Shown: one piece after another, positions 8,451-16,746 of the stretch
Position numbering within the stretch: position 1 is the first letter of the stretch
How the letters are laid out: the number at the start of each line of letters is the position of its first letter
Assembly: GCA_036389485.1 (NCBI GenBank)
Contig: DASVPR010000035.1
Coordinates: forward strand, 186,001-250,000
Direction: 5' to 3'
Length of the DNA: 64,000 nt
Source: CADCVT01 sp036389485
GTDB taxonomy: Bacteria > Actinomycetota > Thermoleophilia > Solirubrobacterales > Solirubrobacteraceae
Notes under the pieces: generated by a model
What the model saw: the letters and a program-made list of their open reading frames with translations, nothing else
Database searches by the model: none
What the model was told of the DNA's origin: nothing
Position numbers and translations under genes: made by a program

Positions 8451-9854
8451 ATGGGAAGGCTCGTGGCAGGGGTGGTCTTCTGGGCGGTGCTGGTCTCGCC
8501 GGTGGTGGCGCAGGTTCCGGATGCGGCCGATCCGACGGACGTGCAGCTCACGTTCGCGCGGGATCTGGACTCGGATGGAGGCGTTCATCCGGAGATCGGG
8601 CAGCGGAAGGTCGTTCACTCGATCCGGCTTCCGGGCCTCGACAAGAGCGAGACGCTGAAGGTCCGGGCCGAGGTCGAGGTCACGACTTGTGAGCAGTCGA
8701 GCAAGCCGGCTTGGCAGTGCGGGACCCCGGCTCTTCATCCGCGGATCGTCGCGCGGCTGGTTCTTGCCGGTGCCGCAGACGACCCCGACGGGATCGCGCT
8801 GCAGCAGCGCGGCACCAGATGCGTCCGGCATCACTGCCCTCTCGTGCTCTCCCGCACGCTGAAAGTCGACGAGAAGCAGGTGCGGCGGTCGCATCTGAAT
8901 CTGGTAATCGACTCGAGTGCTCCTGGCGCCGGCCCCGGGGATGAGATCGAGATCAAGGACCCGAAGTCGGGGAAGGGCGGCGGCCATCTGACCGTCCTGC
9001 GCTTCGGGCCGCGCTATGCAAGCGCAGGGGCGGAGGCTCGCGACGACGCGGAAGGCGTCCGCGAGATCCCGACCCAGACCGGCCAAGGCAATCCGGAACC
9101 CAAGAAGACGGTCGTCTACAGCGTCGAGCTCCACGACGTACAGGCGGGCGAGATCCTCGATGTCGAGGGTGTCCTCAACACGAAGATGGATCCAAGGGTT
9201 CGGAGGAACGGCGTCCCGGCCGTGCTCGCCTCGCAGGTGATCCTCGCCGACTCGCCGACGGCGCGCGACGTCGCCGAAGGCTGGCGGCGAATCGCTCCCA
9301 ACACGGGGTTCAACTGCGCTCGCACGTGCAGCGCGCGGAAGGTCGGGGCGACCCAGGTGGAGCGCGCCCTCGGAACCGCCTACGTCAACTACGTCGCGCT
9401 CTCGTCACGCACGACGAAGCGGGTCGATCGCGCGTGCAACGACAAGTGCGTCGCGAAGGTCGAAGACGGCGGTGGGGTGAAGGTGCGGCGGCTGCTCCCC
9501 GGGCCGCCGGTGGCGCGCGTCGATCCGGCGAAGGAGGGGGCGAACGCGAGACCTCCGGAGGCCGTGACGACCGACACGAGCAGGGCGCAGTGCCGGACTG
9601 TGACCTTCAACGGCCTCGTCGACGCGCACGGCGGCCCGACCCTGTTCAGGTTCGTGTGGAAGAGGGCCGAGGGCGACGAGCGCCACTACACCGCGTGGCG
9701 CGAAGCCGGCGCGGGCGAGGGGCGCACCAGCGTGAAGGAAGACGTCGACGGTCTCGTCCCCGACCGCGACTACGAGGTCAAGCTCGTGGCGGAGAACGCG
9801 AGGGGCCGCTCCGAGGGGGAGTGGCGCCGCTTCCGAACCGTCTGCCGCGAGTGA
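8451..9854 (+). CDS. Secreted protein with C-terminal fibronectin III-like domain
   Basis: The 467-residue product begins MGRLVAGVVFWAVLVSPVVAQ, a clear signal peptide, so the ATG at 8451 is chosen over the one at 8400. The middle part contains several Cys pairs (TTCEQSSKPAWQC, TRCVRHHC, NCARTCSA) and two repeated beta-rich blocks that share the theme VVHSIRLPGL / VVYSVELHDV, suggesting an internal duplication of a domain of about 140 residues. The last 90 residues (VTFNGLVDAHGG to YEVKLVAENARGRSEGEW) look like a fibronectin type III domain. It is probably a cell-surface or extracellular protein of unknown function. Confidence 0.75.
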   Translation: MGRLVAGVVFWAVLVSPVVAQVPDAADPTDVQLTFARDLDSDGGVHPEIGQRKVVHSIRLPGLDKSETLKVRAEVEVTTCEQSSKPAWQCGTPALHPRIVARLVLAGAADDPDGIALQQRGTRCVRHHCPLVLSRTLKVDEKQVRRSHLNLVIDSSAPGAGPGDEIEIKDPKSGKGGGHLTVLRFGPRYASAGAEARDDAEGVREIPTQTGQGNPEPKKTVVYSVELHDVQAGEILDVEGVLNTKMDPRVRRNGVPAVLASQVILADSPTARDVAEGWRRIAPNTGFNCARTCSARKVGATQVERALGTAYVNYVALSSRTTKRVDRACNDKCVAKVEDGGGVKVRRLLPGPPVARVDPAKEGANARPPEAVTTDTSRAQCRTVTFNGLVDAHGGPTLFRFVWKRAEGDERHYTAWREAGAGEGRTSVKEDVDGLVPDRDYEVKLVAENARGRSEGEWRRFRTVCRE

Positions 9855-9911
9855 GAACCGGGCGCGCACCTGACGCGCCAGTTTCCGGCGCGGCCAGCGT
9901 TGGAGTGCTCG

Positions 9912-12900
9912 ATGCCCTTCACGCTTTCCCGCCGCCGGACCGCGACCGCGACCGCGATCGCGATGACGGCCGCCCTCGCTCTCGCAGCGCTGACCGCGCC
10001 CGCCGCCAACGCCGACCACGCCCAGCCGCCGCGCGACATCTCGAAGCTCCCGTACGAGCCCATCGGCCACTTCGCCCACGGCGACGACATCCCCGAGCCG
10101 AACGAGGCGGAGGCCTACTTCACGCCGCTGATGAGCGGCAAGCGCTTCAACCCGTCGGGCACCTACAACGCCTACGACACCAACGTCTTCGAAACTTTGA
10201 TGCTGCCGTTCCGCGCGGCGGGCGACGACACGACGGACGACCCCTACGGCAACGGCGGCGACCCCCGCCACGGCTACTGCGCGCAGGACCCCGAGTATCC
10301 GACGAAGCGCCCGGGCAACAGCGCGCTCCTCAGCGGCGTCTGCCCCAACCACGCGCTCGAGTACGCCGACTACTACGAGGCGACGATGCAGGACATCCTC
10401 GGGAAGTTCGGAGTCTCCCTGAAGCGCTACCCGATCACGGTCCCGCAGCCGGGGCTCGGGAGCATCCCGCCGGACAACACCCTCGGCGGCGAGGCGTACA
10501 ACCTCGCGGCCGTCGTGCCGGGCGCGGACCATCCGGACGAGCAGATCGTCATCGGCGCGCACTACGACCAGACGAACGACGGCCCGGCGTCGACCTGGGA
10601 CAGCGCGGAAGGCCACGCGCAGGTCATCCGCGTCGCCAAGCAGATGGCGGACTACTGGGAGGCCACGGGTACCCGGCCGAGCGCCACCGTCAAGTTCATC
10701 CCGTGGGCGGGTGAGGAGGCGGGAACGCTCGGCTCGCTCGACTACACCGAGGACAACATCGTCCCCGGCGAGGAGGGCAAGGTCCGCGGCTACTGGAACA
10801 CCGACCCGTGCGCGGGCGGCTATCCCGCCTACCGCTACGGCAACCCGGAGGACCGCGTGCGGCTCGGCATCCAGATCGCGCGGCCCACGGAGGTCCCGGA
10901 CGAGTTCGCCGACCTGCGCCCGCGCGTCGAGGCGTTCAACGGCAAGGCCGAGCAGATCGTCGAGGACTTCTTCAACAAGGTCGACGACACGGTCCCGGTG
11001 CTGCCGACGGGCACGCGCGAGGTCTTCATCTCGAAGGCCGAGGACCCGGACAACACGGACATCGGGACGAACGTCACCATCAGCGGCGCGCGTCCCGAGC
11101 TCTTCTCGAGCGACTGGCGCAACTTCCTCGGCAAGGGGATCCCGTTCTTCAACCCGGGCCCCGAGGTGACCGGCCCGTCGGACGAGGGCGAGCCGAACTC
11201 GCCAGACGGCGCGGCGACGTTCCACACGCCGAACGACAACCAGGTCACGATGAACCGCTACACCGGCCAGCCGCTGAGCATCGGCAACGACGCGGTGGCG
11301 TCCGAGGCCTGGGCGAAGGGCATGGAGATGTGCGCGAGCCTGCTCTCGTGGGGCATGCTCCGCGAGGACCAGGGCGGCGCGCAGACGACGAACGACGACG
11401 TCGTCGCCTACTACGAGGCGCAGCCGAACGAGGCGATCGCCCGCGGCCCGGTGACGTTCGACGCGTCCGGCTCCTACCAGTACGCCGACAAGGACGCGCG
11501 CACCTACGTCCCGGACGAGAACCTCGAGTACACGTGGGAGTTCGGCGACGGCACGCCCAACGCGACGGGCAAGACCGTCGAGCACTCCTACGCGGTCGCG
11601 GGCGTGTACCCGTCGAAGCTGACGGTCCGCAACACGCAGACGAACCAGACGGACACGATGTCGGTCCCGATCACGGTCGTCGGCGCGGCGCTGCCCGGCC
11701 CCGAGATCAAGGCCCCACCCGAGGACGAGGACGGCTTCTTCGACGTCGGCTGGGAGTTCGACGAGGCCGCGCGCGAGGGCTTCCGGCGCTACTTCCTCGA
11801 GGAGGCCACCGACGTCCGCCGCGCGTTCACCGACCCCGCGGAGTCGATCGACGCGTGGAACGCCGAGGAGCCGACGACGCCCGAGATCCAGAAGTGGACG
11901 ACGTCCGACGAGGCCGACAGCCCGCGCGGCAACCAGAAGCACAGCGGTGAGAAGTCGTTCTACACGGGCGTCCCGCGCGACGAGCACACGCCCGGCCAGG
12001 GCCCGAACTCCGGCGTCTCGAAGCTCACGCTGAAGCAGTCGTTCAGCCTGCAGAAGGACGCGGAGCTGTCCTTCTGGTCGAGCTTCGTCAACGACCTCAA
12101 CGACACCGGCCTGGTCGAGGTCGCGATCGACGACGGCCGGCCGGACGACGAGCTCGACTGGGAGGTCGTCGACCGCCTGACGACGACGAACTTCTACAAC
12201 GTGCCCAACGACGACGCCGGCTACCCGACGGTGTTCGAGCAGCGGCGCATCGACCTCGGCGCGTTCGCGGGCCAGAACGTCAAGCTGCGCTTCGTCTACC
12301 AGCTCGGCGCGGCGCAGTACATCAACGTCACGCGGGCGGGCTGGTACGTCGACGACTTCCAGGTCGACACCGGCACGTTCAACGACGTCGGCGAGACGAC
12401 CGCGAAGTCGCTGGCCGTCGGTCCGCGCCGCAAGGGCACGTACGCCTACCGCGTGCGCGCGATCTACTCCGACACCGCGACGCTGCCGAGCAGCTACGGG
12501 CTGACGAACGTCACCGTGGGCACGGACCCGCAGGGCCCGCCGCCCTCCGAGGTCGCGCCGCCGCTGCCGCCCGCGCCGCCGCCGGCGAGCTGCTCGGTGA
12601 GCACCGGCTTCCGCAAGCTGAAGGTCAAGCCGCGCAAGCGGGGGCTGCGCTTCACGTTCTCGCGGAGCGTCACCGGCAAGGTGAACGTCGCCATCTACCG
12701 CTACCGCAAGGGCGACACGATCTCGCAGAAGCGCGTCAAGCGGTTCCGCAACCGGACGAAGTCGTTCACGTGGAAGGGCCGCGGCAAGCGCGTCCGCAAC
12801 GGCGTGTACTTCGCGCGGATCACGATCCCGACCGCGGACGGCAAGAAGGACACGCGGTACGTGTCGCTGCGCCGCAAGAAGGGCCGGTTCAAGGTGCGCC

Positions 12901-13211
12901 GGTCGTTCGTCGGGCGCCCGACGTGCGGGCCGCTGCGCCAGTTCCGGCTCGGCCGCGTCGTCTTCGGCGGCAAGCGGCGCCAGGGCCTGCGGGTGGTCTA
13001 CAACGTGGCCGAGGCGGGCACGGTGCGGATCCAGCTGCTGCGCGGCCGGCGCGTCGTCAGGCGCACGCGGGTGCGGACGCTCGACCGCCCGGGCACGTAC
13101 TCGTCGACCATCAGCCCGAAGCGGCTGCGGCGCGGCGAGTACCGCGTGCGGCTCATCGGGGTGCTGGGCGGCACGCGGGTCGTGAGCACGCTCGGGGCGC
13201 GGCGCATCTAG
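9912..13211 (+). CDS. Secreted M28-family zinc peptidase with PKD domain
   Basis: The 1099-residue precursor starts at ATG 9912 (GGAG six bases upstream) with a signal peptide ending near ANADH. The peptidase domain shows the M28 zinc site: HYD at about 217-219 and the catalytic EE pair at 268-269 (AGEEAGTLGSLDY). A PKD domain follows (YTWEFGDGTPNATGKT, near residue 545), then a jelly-roll-like stretch (LSFWSSFVNDL). The final 200 residues are Lys/Arg-rich beta modules resembling FlgD-type Ig folds (GVYFARITIP). It probably degrades peptides outside the cell, with the basic tail perhaps holding it at the surface. Confidence 0.88.
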   Translation: MPFTLSRRRTATATAIAMTAALALAALTAPAANADHAQPPRDISKLPYEPIGHFAHGDDIPEPNEAEAYFTPLMSGKRFNPSGTYNAYDTNVFETLMLPFRAAGDDTTDDPYGNGGDPRHGYCAQDPEYPTKRPGNSALLSGVCPNHALEYADYYEATMQDILGKFGVSLKRYPITVPQPGLGSIPPDNTLGGEAYNLAAVVPGADHPDEQIVIGAHYDQTNDGPASTWDSAEGHAQVIRVAKQMADYWEATGTRPSATVKFIPWAGEEAGTLGSLDYTEDNIVPGEEGKVRGYWNTDPCAGGYPAYRYGNPEDRVRLGIQIARPTEVPDEFADLRPRVEAFNGKAEQIVEDFFNKVDDTVPVLPTGTREVFISKAEDPDNTDIGTNVTISGARPELFSSDWRNFLGKGIPFFNPGPEVTGPSDEGEPNSPDGAATFHTPNDNQVTMNRYTGQPLSIGNDAVASEAWAKGMEMCASLLSWGMLREDQGGAQTTNDDVVAYYEAQPNEAIARGPVTFDASGSYQYADKDARTYVPDENLEYTWEFGDGTPNATGKTVEHSYAVAGVYPSKLTVRNTQTNQTDTMSVPITVVGAALPGPEIKAPPEDEDGFFDVGWEFDEAAREGFRRYFLEEATDVRRAFTDPAESIDAWNAEEPTTPEIQKWTTSDEADSPRGNQKHSGEKSFYTGVPRDEHTPGQGPNSGVSKLTLKQSFSLQKDAELSFWSSFVNDLNDTGLVEVAIDDGRPDDELDWEVVDRLTTTNFYNVPNDDAGYPTVFEQRRIDLGAFAGQNVKLRFVYQLGAAQYINVTRAGWYVDDFQVDTGTFNDVGETTAKSLAVGPRRKGTYAYRVRAIYSDTATLPSSYGLTNVTVGTDPQGPPPSEVAPPLPPAPPPASCSVSTGFRKLKVKPRKRGLRFTFSRSVTGKVNVAIYRYRKGDTISQKRVKRFRNRTKSFTWKGRGKRVRNGVYFARITIPTADGKKDTRYVSLRRKKGRFKVRRSFVGRPTCGPLRQFRLGRVVFGGKRRQGLRVVYNVAEAGTVRIQLLRGRRVVRRTRVRTLDRPGTYSSTISPKRLRRGEYRVRLIGVLGGTRVVSTLGARRI

Positions 13212-13221
13212 AGTCGTCGGC

Positions 13222-14379
13222 GTGAAGGCCGTCGTTTGCCGGCACGCCGAGCTCGAGGTCGTCGAGCAGCCGGACCCGGCCCCCAAGAAGGGCCAGGTCC
13301 GGCTCACCGTGCACCGCTGCGGGATCTGCGGGTCGGACCTGCACGCTCGCCACGGCATCGACGAGTGGGCCGACCTGGCGGAGACGATGGGCTACGACCG
13401 CTTCGGCCGCTCGTCGCAGCCGCTCGTCTTCGGCCACGAGTTCTCCGGCGAGGTTGCCGAGTACGGGCCGCAGACGAAGCGGGAGGTGCCGACCGGGGCG
13501 CCCGTCGTCGCGCTGCCCCTGATCCGCAACGAGCAGCGGATCGACACGGTCGGCCTCTCCGTCCACGCGCCGGGCGGCTACGCCGAGCAGCTGCTCGTGC
13601 AGGAGTCGCTCATGCTGCCGGTGCCGAACGGGCTGCCGCCGGACGTCGCCGCGCTCACCGAGCCGATGGCCGTCGCGCTGCACGCGGTCCGTCGCGGCGA
13701 GGTGAAGAAGCGCCAGGTGGCGATCGTGATCGGGTGTGGGCCGGTCGGGCTCGGCGTGATCCTCATGCTCAAGGCGCGCGGCGTGCGGACGGTCGTCGCG
13801 AGCGACTACTCGGCCGGTCGGCGCGAGCTGGCGCGCAGGTGCGGCGCGGACATCGTCGTCGACCCGGCGAGCGACGATCCCTACCACGCCGCCGACCCCA
13901 AGGGCCACCTGACCGACATGCCCACCGCGCTCGAGCTCGCGGTGGGAACCAAGGAGAAGCTCGCGAGGCTGCCCGTCGGCTGGTGGCACCTGTGGCGGCT
14001 CGGCGAGAAGGCCGGCGCGGGCCCGAAGTTCCCGGTGGTGTTCGAGTGCGTCGGCGTGCCGGGCGTGATCGAGTCGATCGTCCAGGGCGCGCCGCTGTTC
14101 TCGCGCGTCGTGGTGGTCGGCGTGTGCGTCGGCGAGGACCGCTTCCACCCCGCGCTGGCCATCAACAAGGAGATCGACCTGCGGTTCGTGATCGGCTACA
14201 CGCCGCTCGAGTTCCGCGACACGCTGCACATGCTGGCCGAGGGCGAGGTCGATCCCCGGCCGATGATCACCGGCGAGGTCGGGCTGGAAGGCGTCGACGC
14301 CGCGTTCTCAGCCCTCGGCGACGCGGACCGGCACGCGAAGATCCTCGTCGACCCCCGCAGCGGCGCCGTTGCGCCCTGA
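13222..14379 (+). CDS. Zinc-dependent alcohol dehydrogenase family protein
   Basis: This 385-residue medium-chain dehydrogenase/reductase oxidises an alcohol or polyol with NAD(P). It carries the catalytic zinc site (CGICGSDLHARHG near residue 33 and GHEFSG near 73) and the nucleotide-binding motif GCGPVGLGVILMLKARG near residue 172. The four-Cys structural zinc loop appears to be missing (the region reads ALPLIRNEQ). An unusual insertion with several Trp (VGWWHLWRLGEK) lies near residue 255. The start is GTG 13222. The 3' end overlaps the convergent monooxygenase gene by 72 nt. The substrate cannot be told from the sequence. Confidence 0.88.
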   Translation: MKAVVCRHAELEVVEQPDPAPKKGQVRLTVHRCGICGSDLHARHGIDEWADLAETMGYDRFGRSSQPLVFGHEFSGEVAEYGPQTKREVPTGAPVVALPLIRNEQRIDTVGLSVHAPGGYAEQLLVQESLMLPVPNGLPPDVAALTEPMAVALHAVRRGEVKKRQVAIVIGCGPVGLGVILMLKARGVRTVVASDYSAGRRELARRCGADIVVDPASDDPYHAADPKGHLTDMPTALELAVGTKEKLARLPVGWWHLWRLGEKAGAGPKFPVVFECVGVPGVIESIVQGAPLFSRVVVVGVCVGEDRFHPALAINKEIDLRFVIGYTPLEFRDTLHMLAEGEVDPRPMITGEVGLEGVDAAFSALGDADRHAKILVDPRSGAVAP

Positions 14380-15867
14380 GAAGCTGTAGTCGCCGAGGTC
14401 GAAGCGCGCGCTGCGCCACATGACCTCGAGCGTCGGCGACGCGCGGAACGGGACGTCCCCGTGCGCGTCGAAGTAGTACGAGCGCGCGCCGTCGCAGCCG
14501 CCCTGGAAGAACACCTGCCGGTGGCGCCGGCTGAGCATCTCGGAGAAGTAGCGGTCGTTGGCCTCCTGCGTGACCTCGACGCGCGTCGCGCCCACCTTCC
14601 GCGCGTGCCTCAGGCACCGCACGATGTGCCGCGACTGGTTCTCGATGAGCGTGAAGTACGACGCGCCGTTGTAGCCGTACGGCCCGAGGATCGCGTACAT
14701 GTTCGGAAAGCCCGGGACGCTCACGCCCTGGTAGGCCTGGAAGCGCTTGCGGTCGAAGTACTCGGCGAGGTCGGCCCCGCCGGCGCCGCGGACCGGGTAC
14801 GCGGGGATGTTGCCCTTCTCGAAGACCTTGAAGCCGGTCGCGAGGATGAGCACGTCGAACGGGCCGCTCTCGCCGTCCGCCGTCTCGACGCCAGTCTCCG
14901 TGAACCGCGCGATCGGCGCCGTCTCGAGGTGCACGTTCGGGCGGTTGAACGTGGGGAGGTAGTCGTTCGAGAAGCCCGGTCGCTTGCAGCCGAGGTCGTA
15001 GCGCGGCGTGAGCTTGTCGCGGACGACCGGGTCGTGGACGGAGCGCTCGAGGTGCTTGAGCGCGAGCCCCTTCGTCGCCTTCGCGATCGGGATGATCGTC
15101 GCGTAGTGCGCGGCGAGCGGGAACGTGATCTCGACGTACGCCTGCGAGATGCCGCGCATCGCCCACCGCGCGCCCGGGACGCGCCGCATGGCCGCCCGCA
15201 GCGCGCGCGGCATCGGGCCGTCGAGCTTCGGCAGGCACCAGATCGGCGTGCGCTGGAAGACGGTCAACGACTCCACCACCGGCGCGATCGACGGCACGAC
15301 CTGCACCGCCGAGGCGCCGGTGCCGATCAGCGCGACGCGCTTGCCGCGCAGGTCGACGGAGTGGTCCCAGCGCGCGGTGTGCATCTTGACGCCCGTGAAC
15401 GCGTCCAGGCCGGGGATGTCGGGCGGCTTCGGCTTCGTGAGGACGCCGGTCGCGCCGATGACGTGGCGGGCGACGATCGTGTCGCCCCCGTCGGCGGTGA
15501 GGCGCCAGACGTGATCGTCCTCGTCCCACTCGGCGCGCACGATCTCCGTGTTCAGCCGCAGCCGCGAGCGCAGGCCGAACGTGTCGACGCAGTGCTCGGC
15601 GTACGCCTTCAGCTCGTCGCCGGGCGCGTAGACGCGCGACCAGTCCGGCCGCTGCGCGTAGGAGAACTGGTAGCTGAACGACGGGATGTCGACCGCGATC
15701 CCGGGATAGCGGTTCCAGTGCCAGGCACCGCCGACGCCGTCGCCGGCCTCGATCAGCAGGAAGTCCTCGATGCCCGCGCGGCGCAGCGCCGCGCAGGCAC
15801 CGATGCCGCTGAAGCCGCCGCCGACGACGGCGACCTCCACGGCGTCTCGTGTCGAAGCACCGGCCAT
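14308..15867 (-). CDS. FAD-dependent monooxygenase, Baeyer-Villiger/FMO type
   Basis: The 519-residue protein has two Rossmann motifs: VVGGGFSGIGACAAL at the N-terminus for FAD and IGTGASAVQVVPSI near residue 185 for NADPH. Between them is the Baeyer-Villiger fingerprint F-x-G-x-x-x-H-T-x-x-W (FTGVKMHTARWDH). Such enzymes insert oxygen into ketones or oxidise heteroatoms. The ATG at 15867 is preferred over a GTG at 15876 because it sits closer to the Rossmann strand. It converges on the alcohol dehydrogenase, so the pair could act in sequence (alcohol to ketone to ester), though they do not share an operon. Confidence 0.9.
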   Translation of the reverse strand: MAGASTRDAVEVAVVGGGFSGIGACAALRRAGIEDFLLIEAGDGVGGAWHWNRYPGIAVDIPSFSYQFSYAQRPDWSRVYAPGDELKAYAEHCVDTFGLRSRLRLNTEIVRAEWDEDDHVWRLTADGGDTIVARHVIGATGVLTKPKPPDIPGLDAFTGVKMHTARWDHSVDLRGKRVALIGTGASAVQVVPSIAPVVESLTVFQRTPIWCLPKLDGPMPRALRAAMRRVPGARWAMRGISQAYVEITFPLAAHYATIIPIAKATKGLALKHLERSVHDPVVRDKLTPRYDLGCKRPGFSNDYLPTFNRPNVHLETAPIARFTETGVETADGESGPFDVLILATGFKVFEKGNIPAYPVRGAGGADLAEYFDRKRFQAYQGVSVPGFPNMYAILGPYGYNGASYFTLIENQSRHIVRCLRHARKVGATRVEVTQEANDRYFSEMLSRRHRQVFFQGGCDGARSYYFDAHGDVPFRASPTLEVMWRSARFDLGDYSFSGRNGAAAGVDEDLRVPVRVAEG

Positions 15868-15887
15868 GCGGTGCACATATTGCCGGG

Positions 15888-16721
15888 CTACTCGCCGGCG
15901 GGCACCGGCGGCTCGATCTCCTGCGACTCACCGAGCTCGGTCAGCTGGACGTCGAAGTCCACCTTCACGCCGCCGCCGACGTTGCCCTCGACGTTCGCGG
16001 TGAGGCGGCGCAGGCGCCCGTCCTCCTCGCCGACCCACGCGACGAGCTTCGCCACGTCGGTGTCCGCGCCGGGCTCCTTCAGCTCGGCGGCGTCCTTCGT
16101 CAGCGTGACGCCCATGCCGATGTCGCTGTTCTTGCCGGTCTCGAGGTCCTTGAGGAACGCCGGGACGTCGAGGTCCGCGACGATGCGCTGGACCTTCACG
16201 CCGCCGAGGTCCTCGGTGCCCTCGATCTTCGGGGACTTCGCCCAGTCGCCCGGGGTGAGCGACAGCAGCGGCAGCCGGCCGTCGCCGAGCGCCTCCTGCT
16301 CGCGCGCGTACGTCTTGGTGAGCGAGTCGACGGCGCTCGCGCCCTGCGGCTCGTACTCGTCGGCGCCGTTCTGCTTGACGAAGAACTCCTCGCCGGTGTG
16401 GATCGCGCTCGTCTGCTGCGACTCGCCGCCGCTCTGGTCGACCTTGATCTCGATGTCGAACTGGGGCAGCTTGGTGCCGCCGCCCTCGGCGAACGAACCG
16501 GTCTCGCCGACGTTGATCGTCTGGTCGTTGAGCTGCAGCTCGGTGTCGAGCTGGGCGTCGAACCTGCCGCTCTCGAGCGTGTCGAGCTCCTTGACGGCCT
16601 TGTCGTAGACGGCCGCGGCGTCGCCGGAGGCGCCCGAGTCGGAGTCGGAGTCGTCGCCGCCGCACGCGGGGAGCGCGAGCGCGGCCATCAGGAGCAGGGG
16701 GAGGATGTGACGGGTGGTCAT
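15888..16721 (-). CDS. Lipoprotein, LppX/LprG-like
   Basis: The 277-residue protein has a type II signal peptide with the lipobox ALPAC (lipidated Cys20) followed by an Asp/Ser/Gly-rich linker. The rest has the alternating pattern of an LppX/LprG-type lipid-binding beta fold: repeated strands such as GRFDAQLDTELQLND, then a helical break (DSLTKTYAREQEAL), then VKVQRIVADLDV. In related actinobacteria such lipoproteins carry lipids across the envelope. It follows the next lipoprotein gene (16747-18498) by 25 nt and is likely co-transcribed with it. The assignment is by fold pattern, not close similarity. Confidence 0.75.
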   Translation of the reverse strand: MTTRHILPLLLMAALALPACGGDDSDSDSGASGDAAAVYDKAVKELDTLESGRFDAQLDTELQLNDQTINVGETGSFAEGGGTKLPQFDIEIKVDQSGGESQQTSAIHTGEEFFVKQNGADEYEPQGASAVDSLTKTYAREQEALGDGRLPLLSLTPGDWAKSPKIEGTEDLGGVKVQRIVADLDVPAFLKDLETGKNSDIGMGVTLTKDAAELKEPGADTDVAKLVAWVGEEDGRLRRLTANVEGNVGGGVKVDFDVQLTELGESQEIEPPVPAGE

Positions 16722-16746
16722 AGGCCGCGTGACCCTAGCGGGCGGC

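Noticed and set aside
9405..13358. Long minus-strand frame opposite the M28 peptidase
   Set aside because: It is the antisense of a GC-biased coding region; low-complexity Arg/Val sequence and no family.
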